A stretch of 64,000 nt of DNA from DAOUKH01 sp964291475 (lineage in GTDB: Bacteria; Chloroflexota; Dehalococcoidia; SHYB01): contig OZ220071.1 in NCBI GenBank assembly GCA_964291475.2, forward strand, positions 19,104-83,103, in the 5' to 3' direction. The notes under the pieces are model-generated. The model saw only the letters and a program-made list of their open reading frames with translations. It was not told the origin of the DNA and made no database searches. Each line of letters begins with the position of its first letter. Position 1 is the stretch's first letter. Positions 43,298 to 52,846 of the stretch are shown here, piece after piece. A program made the position numbers and the translations under genes.

Positions 43298-44362
43298 ATG
43301 ACCGCCATCCTCGCCATCGAGACCTCCTGCGACGAGACCTCCGCTGCCGTCGTCATCGACGGATGCGACGCCCGCTCCAACGTCATCTCCTCCCAGATCG
43401 ACGTGCACGCCCGCTACGGCGGCGTCGTCCCCGAGGTCGCCTCGCGGGAGCATGTCCTGCGCATCGGCCCCGTCGTCCGGCAGGCCCTCGACGGCGCCGG
43501 CATGGACTGGCACGGCCTCGACGCCGTCGCCGTTACCGCGGGGCCGGGGCTCGCCGGGGCGCTGCTCGTCGGGGTCAACGCCGCCAAGGGCATCGCGGCG
43601 GCGCTCGGCCTGCCCCTCGCCGGCGTCAACCACCTCGAAGGGCACGTCTACGCCAACTGGCTGAACGCCGACCCGCCGCCCTTCCCCTTCGTCTGCCTCA
43701 TCGCCTCCGGCGGGCACACCGACCTCGTGCTCATGCGCGGCCACGGCGCCTACGAGATGTTGGGGCGCACCCGCGACGACGCCTCCGGCGAGGCCTTCGA
43801 CAAGGCGGCCCGTATCCTCGGCCTCGGCTATCCGGGCGGGCCGGTCATTCAACGCACCGCCGAGCACGCCGAAGCCCCGCGAACGCTGCCCCGCGCCTGG
43901 ATGCGCGGCAGCCACGACTTCAGCTTCAGCGGCCTGAAGACGGCCACGCTGCACCTGGCGCAGGACCTCGGTCTCTACCCGCCGCCTGTTCAGAACGGAG
44001 GCGGTTCGAAAGAAGACGCCGAACGGGAGGCCGAGGTCGCCAACGTCGCCGCCGGCTTTCAGGAGGCGGTCGTCGACGTCCTCGTGGAGAAGACCGTGGC
44101 CGCCGCGGAGGAGGCCGGAGCCGCCGCCGTCGCCCTCGCCGGCGGCGTCGCCGCCAACAAGCCGCTGCGCGAGCGGCTCACCGCCCGCGCCCGCGTCCCC
44201 GTCCACATCCCGCCGCCCGTGCTCTGCACCGACAACGCCGCCATGATCGCTTCCGCGGCCTTTTTCAACCTGGGGGATGGCCGGCCGTCGAAGCAGTCCG
44301 GCTCAGCGAGCCGGGAGCGGGAGATGGCGCTGGACGTGTCGCCGGGGCTATCGCTGGCGTAG
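43298..44362 (+). CDS. tsaD: tRNA N6-adenosine threonylcarbamoyltransferase
   Basis: A 354-residue ASKHA-fold enzyme: ILAIETSCDETSAA, the metal-binding His pair NHLEGHVYANW, LIASGGHTDLVLM, RTRDDASGEAFDKAAR, FSFSGLKTA and LAGGVAANKPLRERL. With TsaB, TsaC and TsaE it forms the t6A modification at position 37 of ANN-decoding tRNAs. The other tsa genes are not in the window. Length is normal. The start ATG at 43298 lies 40 bases after the helicase stop and has its own -10-like box. Confidence 0.95.
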   Translation: MTAILAIETSCDETSAAVVIDGCDARSNVISSQIDVHARYGGVVPEVASREHVLRIGPVVRQALDGAGMDWHGLDAVAVTAGPGLAGALLVGVNAAKGIAAALGLPLAGVNHLEGHVYANWLNADPPPFPFVCLIASGGHTDLVLMRGHGAYEMLGRTRDDASGEAFDKAARILGLGYPGGPVIQRTAEHAEAPRTLPRAWMRGSHDFSFSGLKTATLHLAQDLGLYPPPVQNGGGSKEDAEREAEVANVAAGFQEAVVDVLVEKTVAAAEEAGAAAVALAGGVAANKPLRERLTARARVPVHIPPPVLCTDNAAMIASAAFFNLGDGRPSKQSGSASREREMALDVSPGLSLA

Positions 44363-44365
44363 CCG

Positions 44366-45604
44366 CTAGGCGAGCGCGCAGCCCTCGCAGAGCAGCCCGT
44401 CGCAGCGGCGCTTGTAGAGCCCGATCATGCCCTGCTGGACGGCCGCCGTGCTGGGCAATTCCGCCGCCCCGCGCGCGCCGAGCATCGCCTCCATGCGCCG
44501 CGTCAGCCGGTTCGCGGCCAACAGAGGGTGCGCGCGGTAGGCGTCGAGGCACCGTTCGGCCAGGGCCGCGTCGGCTTCCAGCCGCGCCACCGCCGTCAGC
44601 CAGGGCAGCGCCACGTTGACCACGATGTCCGCGGCTCGCGACGCCCCCACCAGCGCCCCTTCCTTCTTCAGGACGCAGCCGCCGTCGTTTCCCGGCGTTG
44701 AGAAATCGGCGCGGCCGCGCCAGTAGCCGGGGCCGTCGACGGCGAAGGCGGCGGCGAGACCCCGGACGCCATCGCTGTCGAGGATATCGCCGAGCCGTCC
44801 CGCGAGGCCGCCGGCCAGCCGCGCCGCGATCGTCCCCGCCCCGGCAATCCGCCGCGCGGGCGCATTGGCCGGCCTCGCCCCGTCGAAGCGCCATGGCAGG
44901 CGGTCCGACCGCACGCCCGCGGGGCGGCGTTCCCAGAGGGCCTCCAGAAAGGCCGGGTAGCCGCGCTCCGCCTCCCAGCCCCGCTGCGAGGGCAGCAGCC
45001 CCGCCGCCCCCAGCAGCAGCGCCTCGCCCCAGTACCGGCGCGTCGCCTCCGGCAATGGAAGGAGCGCCGCCTCGAGCGCGGGCCAGGGGGCCAGCGCGGC
45101 GAGGCGCCGGAACGGCTCCACGTTCCGCGCATAGCCCAGCGCTTCCAGGACGCCGGCGTACAGCGCCTGCCCCGCGCCGCCTTGGGCGATGCGCCGCTCG
45201 TATCCGGCGGCCCGCTCCTCGAAGCGCCGCAGGCCCTCCTTCTCGAGGAAGGCGGCCAGCTCCGCCGCGGGGCCGGGCCGCATACAGGGCCGGGCGTCCT
45301 CCGGCGCGGGGGATTTGGCGCCTTCCAATTCGACGACCGCGGTGGGCGCCGTCGCCCCGTCGGACATCGCCACCGGAGCGGGAGGCGGCCTGAGCGCGAT
45401 GTGCAGGATCACGTTGCGGTAGCGGGGGTCGCGGTGGTGCCCGTGGCCGCGCCAATCGGCGCCGTCGACGTGGATCTCGACGTCGCCGCGGGCTAGGCGG
45501 CCGCGCTCGTCGCCGAGCACGGCCCCCAGAAAATCGGGGCCCGCGCCGCCGTTGGGCCAGCCGGGAAAGACGACGCGCCGCGCCCCGCCGTCGACGAGCG
45601 GCAC
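44366..45604 (-). CDS. DUF2851-family protein
   Basis: Conserved DUF2851 features: FPGWPNGGAGPDFLGAVLGDE, RGDVEIHVDGADWRGHGHHRDPRYRNVILHIAL, and four Cys near the end (MIGLYKRRCDGLLCEGCALA). Function unknown; the His-rich N-terminal part and terminal Cys cluster suggest metal binding. The homologous region extends upstream to about 45660 (ESAVHDWWAG), but no ATG, GTG or TTG exists in that stretch. The start given is GTG at 45604; the next in-frame ATG is 45859, deep inside the XRE gene. It converges with tsaD with a 3-base gap. Confidence 0.7.
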   Translation of the reverse strand: MPLVDGGARRVVFPGWPNGGAGPDFLGAVLGDERGRLARGDVEIHVDGADWRGHGHHRDPRYRNVILHIALRPPPAPVAMSDGATAPTAVVELEGAKSPAPEDARPCMRPGPAAELAAFLEKEGLRRFEERAAGYERRIAQGGAGQALYAGVLEALGYARNVEPFRRLAALAPWPALEAALLPLPEATRRYWGEALLLGAAGLLPSQRGWEAERGYPAFLEALWERRPAGVRSDRLPWRFDGARPANAPARRIAGAGTIAARLAGGLAGRLGDILDSDGVRGLAAAFAVDGPGYWRGRADFSTPGNDGGCVLKKEGALVGASRAADIVVNVALPWLTAVARLEADAALAERCLDAYRAHPLLAANRLTRRMEAMLGARGAAELPSTAAVQQGMIGLYKRRCDGLLCEGCALA

Positions 45605-45659
45605 CTCCCGCCCCGCCGCCCCGGCCCACCAGTCGTGGACCGCGGATTCCGGAGGGCCG

Positions 45660-45944
45660 CTACCCGCGCGGGGGCCCTTCGTCCCCTTCGGCGTGTTCGT
45701 CCGGTACGCCGTCCGCGTCTCGGCTATCCGAAGGGCCGGCCCGGTAGGGAGCGCCGGACTCCTCGGCCATGCGGAGCAGGGCCCGCGCCGAGACGCCGCG
45801 GGGCCGGTAGGCCCCCGTCTCCCACTCGCTGATCGTCTGCTGGCGCGCGCCAAGCTCATCGGCCATCTCCCGTTGCGTCATGCCCAGCCGTCGCCGCAAG
45901 GCCCGCACCGCCTCAGCGCTCCATTCAATTCTCTCTTCGCCCAC
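45660..45944 (-). CDS. XRE-family transcriptional regulator
   Basis: A 94-residue protein with a complete helix-turn-helix: LRRRLGMTQREMADELGARQ followed by TISEWETGAYRP. The C-terminal 25 residues are acidic and unstructured. The start is GTG at 45944. Its own -10/-35 region contains a 14-base palindrome, ACACG-TTAC-CGTGT, between the boxes, the expected position of an autorepression operator. It is divergent from groES and upstream of the DUF2851 gene, to which it may be translationally coupled. Confidence 0.8.
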   Translation of the reverse strand: MGEERIEWSAEAVRALRRRLGMTQREMADELGARQQTISEWETGAYRPRGVSARALLRMAEESGAPYRAGPSDSRDADGVPDEHAEGDEGPPRG

Positions 45945-45953
45945 GGCCCACCG

Positions 45954-45982
45954 ACTATACACGTTACCGTGTAAGAGGGCAA
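45954..45982 (-). promoter_or_regulatory. XRE gene promoter with embedded operator
   Basis: On the minus strand: TTGCCC (45982-45977), 17 bases, TATAGT (45959-45954). The palindrome ACACG-TTAC-CGTGT (45959-45972) lies in the spacer. The GTG start is 9 bases after the -10 box, so the leader is minimal. Confidence 0.6.
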
Positions 45983-45991
45983 CCGGCCCTC

Positions 45992-46020
45992 TTGCACGGC
46001 GGCCCCGCGCGGGGTAGTAT
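45992..46020 (+). promoter_or_regulatory. groESL promoter
   Basis: TTGCAC (45992-45997), 17 bases, TAGTAT (46015-46020). The predicted start site falls just before the CIRCE operator. It is back to back with the XRE promoter, the -35 boxes 9 bases apart. Confidence 0.7.
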
Positions 46021-46030
46021 GGCGGATGGT

Positions 46031-46057
46031 TTAGCACTCGGGACGCTCGACTGCTAA
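46031..46057 (+). promoter_or_regulatory. CIRCE operator (HrcA binding site)
   Basis: TTAGCACTC (46031-46039), 9 bases, GACTGCTAA (46049-46057). It differs from the consensus at one base of the right arm. Its position just after the -10 box matches HrcA-repressed groE promoters. Confidence 0.9.
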
Positions 46058-46123
46058 CCGCAGGCTAGGCCGCCGGGCGGACGCCGCGGCGGTACAGGAA
46101 CAGGGTCATCGAAGGAGGCGTAC

Positions 46124-46417
46124 GTGGCGAGAAAGATCAGACCGATGGGCGACCGCGTCTTGGTGAAGTCTCTCGAAGCCGAGGAGACGATCAAGGGCGG
46201 CATCATCATCCCCGACACCGCGAAAGAGAAGCCCCAGGAGGGCGAAGTGGTGGCCGTCGGCCCCGGCAGGGTCACCGAAGACGGCAAGACGATTCCGATG
46301 GAAGTCAAAGTCGGCGACAAGGTGGTCTACGCCAAGTACGGCGGCACCGAGATCAAAGACGGCGACGACGAGCTCCTCATTCTGCGAGAGAGCGACATTC
46401 TGGCGAAGGTCGGCTAG
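46124..46417 (+). CDS. groES: Co-chaperonin GroES
   Basis: A 97-residue GroES: MARKIRPMGDRVLVKSLEAE, the mobile loop EETIKGGIIIPDTAKEKP and EGEVVAVGPG. It caps the GroEL cylinder during folding of substrate proteins. Start is GTG at 46124 behind GGAGG. It is the first gene of groESL under the CIRCE element and probably released by heat or misfolded protein. Length is normal. Confidence 0.97.
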   Translation: MARKIRPMGDRVLVKSLEAEETIKGGIIIPDTAKEKPQEGEVVAVGPGRVTEDGKTIPMEVKVGDKVVYAKYGGTEIKDGDDELLILRESDILAKVG

Positions 46418-46477
46418 GGCCGCCCCGCCCATTCGGCCCGCCGCAGCGCGGGTCTTAGAAGGAGTCCAACAAGAGTC

Positions 46478-48118
46478 ATGGCAGGAAAGCAGATCGCACA
46501 CGCGGAAGAGGCGCGCCGCTCCATCATCCGGGGCGTGGACGCCTTGGCCGATACGGTCAAGGTCACCCTCGGCCCCAAGGGGCGCAACGTCATTCTCGAT
46601 AAGAAATTCGGCCCGCCGCAGGTCAACAGCGACGGCGTCACCATCGCCAAGGAAATCGAGCTCGAAGAGCAGCTCGAAAACATGGGAGCCCAGCTCCTCA
46701 AGGAAGCGGCCACCAAGACCAACGACGTCGCCGGCGACGGCACCACCACCGCCACCGTCTTGGCCCAGGCCATCGTCCATGAGGGCTTCAAGAACGTCAC
46801 CGCCGGCGCCAACCCGATGGCCATCAAGCGCGGCATCGAGATCGCCGTGGCCGCCGTCCGCGACGAGATCCAGAAGGTCGCCACCCCCGTCGCCGGCAAG
46901 GAGCAGATCGCCCAGGTGGCCTCCCTCTCCGCCCACGACACCGAGATCGGCGAGCTGATCGCCGAGGTCATGGAGAAGGTCGGCAAGGACGGCGTCATCA
47001 CCGTCGAGGAGTCCAAGGGCCTCAAGTACGAGATCGAGTACGTCGACGGCATGGAGTTCGACCGCGGCTACATCAGCCCCTACTTCGTCACCAACACCGA
47101 GCGCATGGAGTCCGAGACCGACGACCCCTACATCCTCATCACCGACAAGAAGGTCTCCGCCGTCTCCGACATCCTCCCCGTACTCGAGAAGGTCCTCCAG
47201 GTGAGCAAGAACTTCGTGCTCATCGCCGAGGACGTCGAGGGCGAGGCCCTGGCCACCCTCGTGGTCAACAAGCTGCGCGGCACCCTCAACTGCCTCGCGG
47301 TGAAGGCCCCCGGCTTCGGCGACCGCCGCAAGGCGATGCTCGAAGACATGGCCATCCTCACCGGCGGCACGGTGCTCAGCGAAGAGGTCGGCCGCAAGCT
47401 CGACTCCGCCACCGTCGCCGACCTCGGCCGCGCCCGCAAGGTTTCCTCCGACAAGGACAACACCACCATCATCGAGGGACGCGGCGACGACGACCTGATC
47501 ACGAGCCGCATGGCCCAGATCAAGTCGCAGATCGACACCACCACCTCCGACTTCGACCGCGAGAAGCTCCAAGAGCGGCTGGCGAAGCTCGCCGGCGGCG
47601 TCGCCGTCATCAAGGTCGGCGCGGCCACCGAGGTCGAGCTCAAGGAGAAGAAGGCCCGCGTGGAAGACGCGCTGTCGGCGACCCGCGCCGCCGTCGAAGA
47701 GGGCATCGTCGCCGGCGGCGGCACCACCCTCATCCGCATCCAGAAGGGCCTCGACAAGGTCAAGGGCGGCGAGGACGACGAGACCACCGGCGTCCAGATC
47801 GTCCGCCGCGCCCTCGAGGAGCCGGTCCGCCAGATCGCGGCCAACTCCGGCGCCGAGGGATCGGTCATCATCCAGGGCATCCGCGACTCCAAGGCCAAGA
47901 ACTACGGCTACGACGCCGAGATCGAAAAGTGGGGCGACATGATCGAAATGGGCATCGTCGACCCCGCCAAGGTCACCCGCGCCGCGGTGGAGAACGCCTC
48001 CAGCATCGCCTCCATGATCCTCACCACCGAGGCCATGATCACGGAGAAGCCGGAGAAGGCCCCGCCGATGCCCCCGATGCCGCCCGACGGCGGCATGGGC
48101 GGAATGGGCGGCTTCTAG
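46478..48118 (+). CDS. groEL: Chaperonin GroEL
   Basis: 546 residues with the full HSP60 pattern: VTLGPKGRNVILDKKFG, NDVAGDGTTTATVLAQ (ATP site, DGTTT), GVITVEESKG, KAPGFGDRRKAMLED, GGTTLIR and a flexible C-terminus of MPPMPPDGGMGGMGG. It encodes the ATP-driven folding chamber. It starts 60 bases after groES, with AAGGAG placed somewhat far (13 bases) from ATG. A strong terminator follows. Only one groEL copy is seen here. Confidence 0.97.
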   Translation: MAGKQIAHAEEARRSIIRGVDALADTVKVTLGPKGRNVILDKKFGPPQVNSDGVTIAKEIELEEQLENMGAQLLKEAATKTNDVAGDGTTTATVLAQAIVHEGFKNVTAGANPMAIKRGIEIAVAAVRDEIQKVATPVAGKEQIAQVASLSAHDTEIGELIAEVMEKVGKDGVITVEESKGLKYEIEYVDGMEFDRGYISPYFVTNTERMESETDDPYILITDKKVSAVSDILPVLEKVLQVSKNFVLIAEDVEGEALATLVVNKLRGTLNCLAVKAPGFGDRRKAMLEDMAILTGGTVLSEEVGRKLDSATVADLGRARKVSSDKDNTTIIEGRGDDDLITSRMAQIKSQIDTTTSDFDREKLQERLAKLAGGVAVIKVGAATEVELKEKKARVEDALSATRAAVEEGIVAGGGTTLIRIQKGLDKVKGGEDDETTGVQIVRRALEEPVRQIAANSGAEGSVIIQGIRDSKAKNYGYDAEIEKWGDMIEMGIVDPAKVTRAAVENASSIASMILTTEAMITEKPEKAPPMPPMPPDGGMGGMGGF

Positions 48119-48149
48119 CCCCGCTCCGCTTGACCCACGACCCGAATCG

Positions 48150-48177
48150 AAGGGGCCGCCCACGTGGGCGGCCCCTT
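48150..48177 (+). terminator. groESL terminator
   Basis: A perfect 14-base inverted repeat with no loop bases (AAGGGGCCGCCCAC and its complement), followed by CCCTTTGTCC, 31 bases after the groEL stop. Confidence 0.8.
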
Positions 48178-48196
48178 CCCTTTGTCCCCCTCCCCT

Positions 48197-48220
48197 GCAG
48201 GGGCGATGCACGAATCGCCC
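48197..48220 (+). repeat. Dispersed palindromic repeat, family C
   Basis: GGGCGAT-GCACGA-ATCGCCC preceded by TGCAG. Another near-identical copy is at 51726-51749, and related ones are at 37171 and 39246. Confidence 0.65.
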
Positions 48221-48264
48221 GCCCCCTACGGCCCAGCCCCGGACGGGAGTGGACGGGAAAGGGA

Positions 48265-48294
48265 TTGACAGTCTCAATTTTCGACTCCTATAAT
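48265..48294 (+). promoter_or_regulatory. Consensus sigma-70 promoter of pyrG
   Basis: TTGACA (48265-48270), 18 bases, TATAAT (48289-48294): both hexamers are perfect consensus, the strongest promoter seen in the window. Confidence 0.85.
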
Positions 48295-48300
48295 CGCGAC

Positions 48301-48486
48301 AGAGGTGGAGCGGCCCGCTTTCGGGGCCGGCCTCACGCCGAGGCGCCCTCCACCCTTCCGGAACAGGTTTCCCATTCGCGCCCTGAGGCTGTTCGGTGGT
48401 TTGTGACGCCGCCGTAGCAAGCTCCCGGCTCTCCCCCTAGGCGCGGCCCCTCTCTGGACGGCAGCGATCCACATGAGCCGAAATCC
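48301..48486 (+). promoter_or_regulatory. Structured 5' leader of pyrG, possible cis-regulatory RNA
   Basis: From the predicted start site, the first 54 bases fold into a compact three-way junction. The outer stem is GGTGGAG (48304-48310) with CTCCACC (48348-48354). It encloses CGGCCC/GGGCCG (48311-48316, 48324-48329) and GCCTC/GAGGC (48330-48334, 48340-48344). About 130 further bases, including CGGTG/CGCCG hairpin potential near 48390-48410, lead to the GTG of pyrG without a clear ribosome site. It could be a regulatory leader, or a separate small RNA that ends before pyrG. No known class is recognised. Confidence 0.5.
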
Positions 48487-50124
<1,638 letters not shown>

Positions 50125-50155
50125 CGGCGGTTACGACGGGCAGGAGGCAACGGCG

Positions 50156-51541
50156 TTGAGAGAGGACGGAAGAAGGTCGAACCAGCGGGGATCGCGGCGG
50201 CGTTCGGGCAACCGGGGCGGCCAGGTCCAGGTGATGGAGCCTGAGGTCGACCTGACCCCAACCACCGACCTGGCCGCGGTCATGGCGGTGCTCGACTCCA
50301 AGTCGCGCGACGATCTCGTCGCCGTGGCCGGCGAGATCGGCATCCAGGGCGTCGCCCAGATGAAGAAGAGCCGGCTCGTTCAGGAGCTCCTCCAGATCAA
50401 GGCGCAGGAGCAGGGCCACGAGGTCGCCACCGGCGTCGTCGAGATCATCGGCGACGGCTACGGCTTCCTCCGCAGGAACGGCCTTCGCCCCAGCCCGGAC
50501 GACGTTTACCTTTCCCCCTCCCAGATCCGCCGCTTCGCGCTGCGCACCGGCGACCTTGCCATCGGGCTCGTCCGCCCGCCCAAGGAAAGCGAGAAGTACC
50601 GCGGCCTCCAGCGCGTCGAGGGCATCAACGGCCTCGATCCCGAGGGGGCCAAGAAGCGCCCGACCTTCGACCGGCTCACCCCCGTCTTTCCCGACGAGCA
50701 GATCAAGCTCGAGCTCGGCCCCAAGAACCTCTCCAACCGGCTCATCGACATGCTCTCCCCCATCGGCCGGGGCCAGCGCGGCCTCATCGTCTCGCCGCCC
50801 AAGGCCGGCAAGACCATGCTCCTCAAGAGCATCGCCCAAGGCGTGTCGCAGAACGCCCCCGAGGTCGTCCTCATGGTCGCCCTCGTCGGCGAGCGTCCCG
50901 AGGAAGTCACCGACATGGAGCGCTCCGTCGAGGGCGAGGTCTTCAGCTCCACCTTCGACGAGCCGGTCGAGGACCACACCCGCGTCGCCGAGCTCGTGCT
51001 CGAGCGCTCCAAGCGGCTGGTGGAGGGCGGCAAGGACGTCGTCGTCCTCCTCGATAGCATCACCCGCCTTACCCGCGCCTACAACCTCGCCGTGCCCACC
51101 AGCGGGCGCACCCTCTCCGGCGGCATCGACCCCGTCGCGCTCTATCCGCCGAAGCGCTTCTTCGGCGCGGCGCGCAACTGCGAGGGCGGCGGCAGCCTGA
51201 CGGTGATCGCCACCTGCCTCATCGACACCGGCAGCCGCATGGACGACGTCATCTACGAGGAGTTCAAGGGCACCGGCAACATGGAGCTGCACCTCGACCG
51301 CAAGCTCGCCGAGCGCCGCATCTACCCCGCGATCGACATCCAGCGCAGCGGCACCCGCCGCGAGGAGCTGCTCCTCACCGGCGACGCCCTGAAGCAGGTC
51401 TGGCTCCTCCGCCGCATCGTCGCCATGATCACCGCCGACGCCCAGCGCGAGACCGAAGCGACCGAGAAGATCCTCGAGCGCCTCTCCAAGACCCCCACCA
51501 ACGACGCCTTCCTCGCCACCCTCAACAAGAGCGGCGTCTAA
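50156..51541 (+). CDS. rho: Transcription termination factor Rho
   Basis: 461 residues. A basic N-terminal stretch (LREDGRRSNQRGSRRRSGNRG) is followed by Rho_N (VMAVLDSKSRDDLVAVAGEI), the cold-shock-like RNA-binding GDGYGFLRRNG, and the ATPase core with VSPPKAGKTMLLKSIA (P-loop), LVGERPEEVTDM and VVLLDSITRLTRAYN. Rho is a hexameric RNA translocase that ends transcripts. The open frame extends into pyrG, but TTG at 50156 with AGGAGG nine bases upstream is the proper start. Probably co-transcribed with pyrG. Confidence 0.95.
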   Translation: MREDGRRSNQRGSRRRSGNRGGQVQVMEPEVDLTPTTDLAAVMAVLDSKSRDDLVAVAGEIGIQGVAQMKKSRLVQELLQIKAQEQGHEVATGVVEIIGDGYGFLRRNGLRPSPDDVYLSPSQIRRFALRTGDLAIGLVRPPKESEKYRGLQRVEGINGLDPEGAKKRPTFDRLTPVFPDEQIKLELGPKNLSNRLIDMLSPIGRGQRGLIVSPPKAGKTMLLKSIAQGVSQNAPEVVLMVALVGERPEEVTDMERSVEGEVFSSTFDEPVEDHTRVAELVLERSKRLVEGGKDVVVLLDSITRLTRAYNLAVPTSGRTLSGGIDPVALYPPKRFFGAARNCEGGGSLTVIATCLIDTGSRMDDVIYEEFKGTGNMELHLDRKLAERRIYPAIDIQRSGTRREELLLTGDALKQVWLLRRIVAMITADAQRETEATEKILERLSKTPTNDAFLATLNKSGV

Positions 51542-51547
51542 CCCTTG

Positions 51548-51749
51548 AGCCTCCCTCCCCCGGGAGGGACTGAGGGCGGGCCCGTCCCCTCCGGCCTCTC
51601 CCCCTCCGGGGGAGACTGAGAGAGGGCCGGGGCGGCGGTTCCCCTCTTCTCCCGTGGGGAGAAGATTGAGATGAGGGGCCCCCTCATCACCGCCAACGGC
51701 CAACCGCTGCCCGCCACCTGCGCCCGTAGGGGCGATTCACGAATCGCCC
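51548..51749 (-). repeat. Cluster of dispersed palindromic repeats (families A, B, C)
   Basis: In the 246-base gap after rho: inverted family A hairpins at 51548-51580 and 51593-51629, an inverted family B composite at 51643-51706, and a family C element GGGCGATTC-AC-GAATCGCCC at 51730-51749. No gene is seen here. Confidence 0.7.
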
Positions 51750-51774
51750 GCCGCCTCCAGCCGCCCCACGCTGC

Positions 51775-51780
51775 TACAAT
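51775..51780 (+). promoter_or_regulatory. -10 box directly before a GTG start (leaderless-type)
   Basis: TACAAT ends 7 bases before the GTG at 51788, with no Shine-Dalgarno site between. The layout is the same as for the helicase gene. Confidence 0.5.
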
Positions 51781-51787
51781 CCCCACC

Positions 51788-52750
51788 GTGACCACCGCCG
51801 CCCTCGCCGCCACCGCCCCTCCGCTCCCGCTCCCCTCTCCGCACACAGCGCCCCACGGACTCAGCCACATGGGCCTCCGCGAGGGCTCGCGCCGCTTCAT
51901 CTTCGACGGCCAACCCCGCCTCGGCTTCCGCATCGCCGCCGGCGCGGCCGTCGCCCTCGGGCCGCCCGTCGGCCCCCCGGAGGCCGCGCCCCCCGTCCTC
52001 GCCGGCTTCCGCGAATGGTGCCGCGAGCGAGGCCTGCGCGCCGTCGTCTGCGGACTCCCCGCCGACCTCACCGGCGCCGCCCGTGACGCCGGCTTCAGCC
52101 TCACCCCCGCCGGCGCCGAGGCTATCGTCGACCCCCGCCGCTTCCACCCCCGGGGACGCCGCTGGCGAGAGGTCCGCGCCGCCCTCAACCGCGCCCGCGC
52201 CCGAGGGCTGCACCTCCGTTGGCTGTCCCCCGGCGAGCGCGCCGCCCGGCGCCACGAGATCGACGCTGTCTCCCAGGCCTGGCTCCGTGTCAAGCGCCCC
52301 CTCGAGCTCCGCTTCGCCTTCGGCGGGGCCGGCGCCCTCCTCGACCCCGACGCACGCGCCGCCATCGCCGAGGACCCCCACGGCCGCGTCGCCGGCTTCG
52401 TCACGTGGGTCCCCGCCCGCGGCGGCTGGATGCTCGAGCTCCTCCGCTACCGCCCAGGCGTCATGGCCGGCCTCGCCGACTTCCTCGCCGCCGCCTCACT
52501 CCTCGCCTTCCGCGGCGAAGGCTGCCCCTACGCCAGCCTCTCCGGCGCCCCCCTGGCAAGCCTCGACGGCGCACCCTCCTGGACCCTCGCCGCCCTCCGC
52601 CGCGCCGCCCGCCCCCTCTACGACGCCGACGGCCTCCGCCGCTTCAAGCAGAAGTTCAACCCAACCTGGACTCCCCTCTACCTCGCCCACACCGGCCGCT
52701 TCGGCCTCCCCCGCGCCGCCCTCGCCATCCTCCGCGCCTCCCTCGCATAG
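51788..52750 (+). CDS. DUF2156 protein (phosphatidylglycerol lysyltransferase C-terminal-like)
   Basis: A 320-residue GNAT-like protein with LPADLTGAARDAGFSLTPAGAEAIVD, RGRRWREVRAALNRARARGL, RRHEIDAVSQAWLRVKRP, GRVAGFVTWVP and, at the end, LRRFKQKFNPTWTPLYLAH. This pattern is the cytosolic catalytic half of MprF-type lysyl-phosphatidylglycerol synthases, which transfer aminoacyl groups from tRNA to lipids. The membrane flippase half is absent, as in many stand-alone DUF2156 proteins. The first 30 residues are Pro/Ala-rich. GTG at 51788 is the start, right behind a -10 box. The acceptor is unknown. Confidence 0.78.
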   Translation: MTTAALAATAPPLPLPSPHTAPHGLSHMGLREGSRRFIFDGQPRLGFRIAAGAAVALGPPVGPPEAAPPVLAGFREWCRERGLRAVVCGLPADLTGAARDAGFSLTPAGAEAIVDPRRFHPRGRRWREVRAALNRARARGLHLRWLSPGERAARRHEIDAVSQAWLRVKRPLELRFAFGGAGALLDPDARAAIAEDPHGRVAGFVTWVPARGGWMLELLRYRPGVMAGLADFLAAASLLAFRGEGCPYASLSGAPLASLDGAPSWTLAALRRAARPLYDADGLRRFKQKFNPTWTPLYLAHTGRFGLPRAALAILRASLA

Positions 52751-52764
52751 GGGCGCGCCCCTTT

Positions 52765-52846
52765 AACCTCCCTCCCGTCGGGAGGGACTGAGGGCGGGCC
52801 GCCCCCTTCGGCCGCCTCTCCCGCTGGGAAAGGGTTGGAGTGAGGG
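52765..52846 (-). repeat. Dispersed palindromic repeats, family A variants
   Basis: Inverted hairpins CCTCCC-GTC-GGGAGG followed by GACTGAGGG (52765-52800), and a shorter CTCCCGCTGGGAAAG form (52813-52846), filling the gap before the convergent LRR gene. Confidence 0.6.

Noticed and set aside
46106..48277. 723-codon minus-strand open frame opposite groESL
   Set aside because: Low-complexity Asp/Gly/Leu translation opposite two certain genes.
48301..48486. SRP RNA or 6S RNA as identity of the pyrG leader
   Set aside because: The SRP core GGAAGG-AGCAGCC is absent, and a single long hairpin with a central bubble typical of 6S is not evident by eye; left as an unclassified leader.
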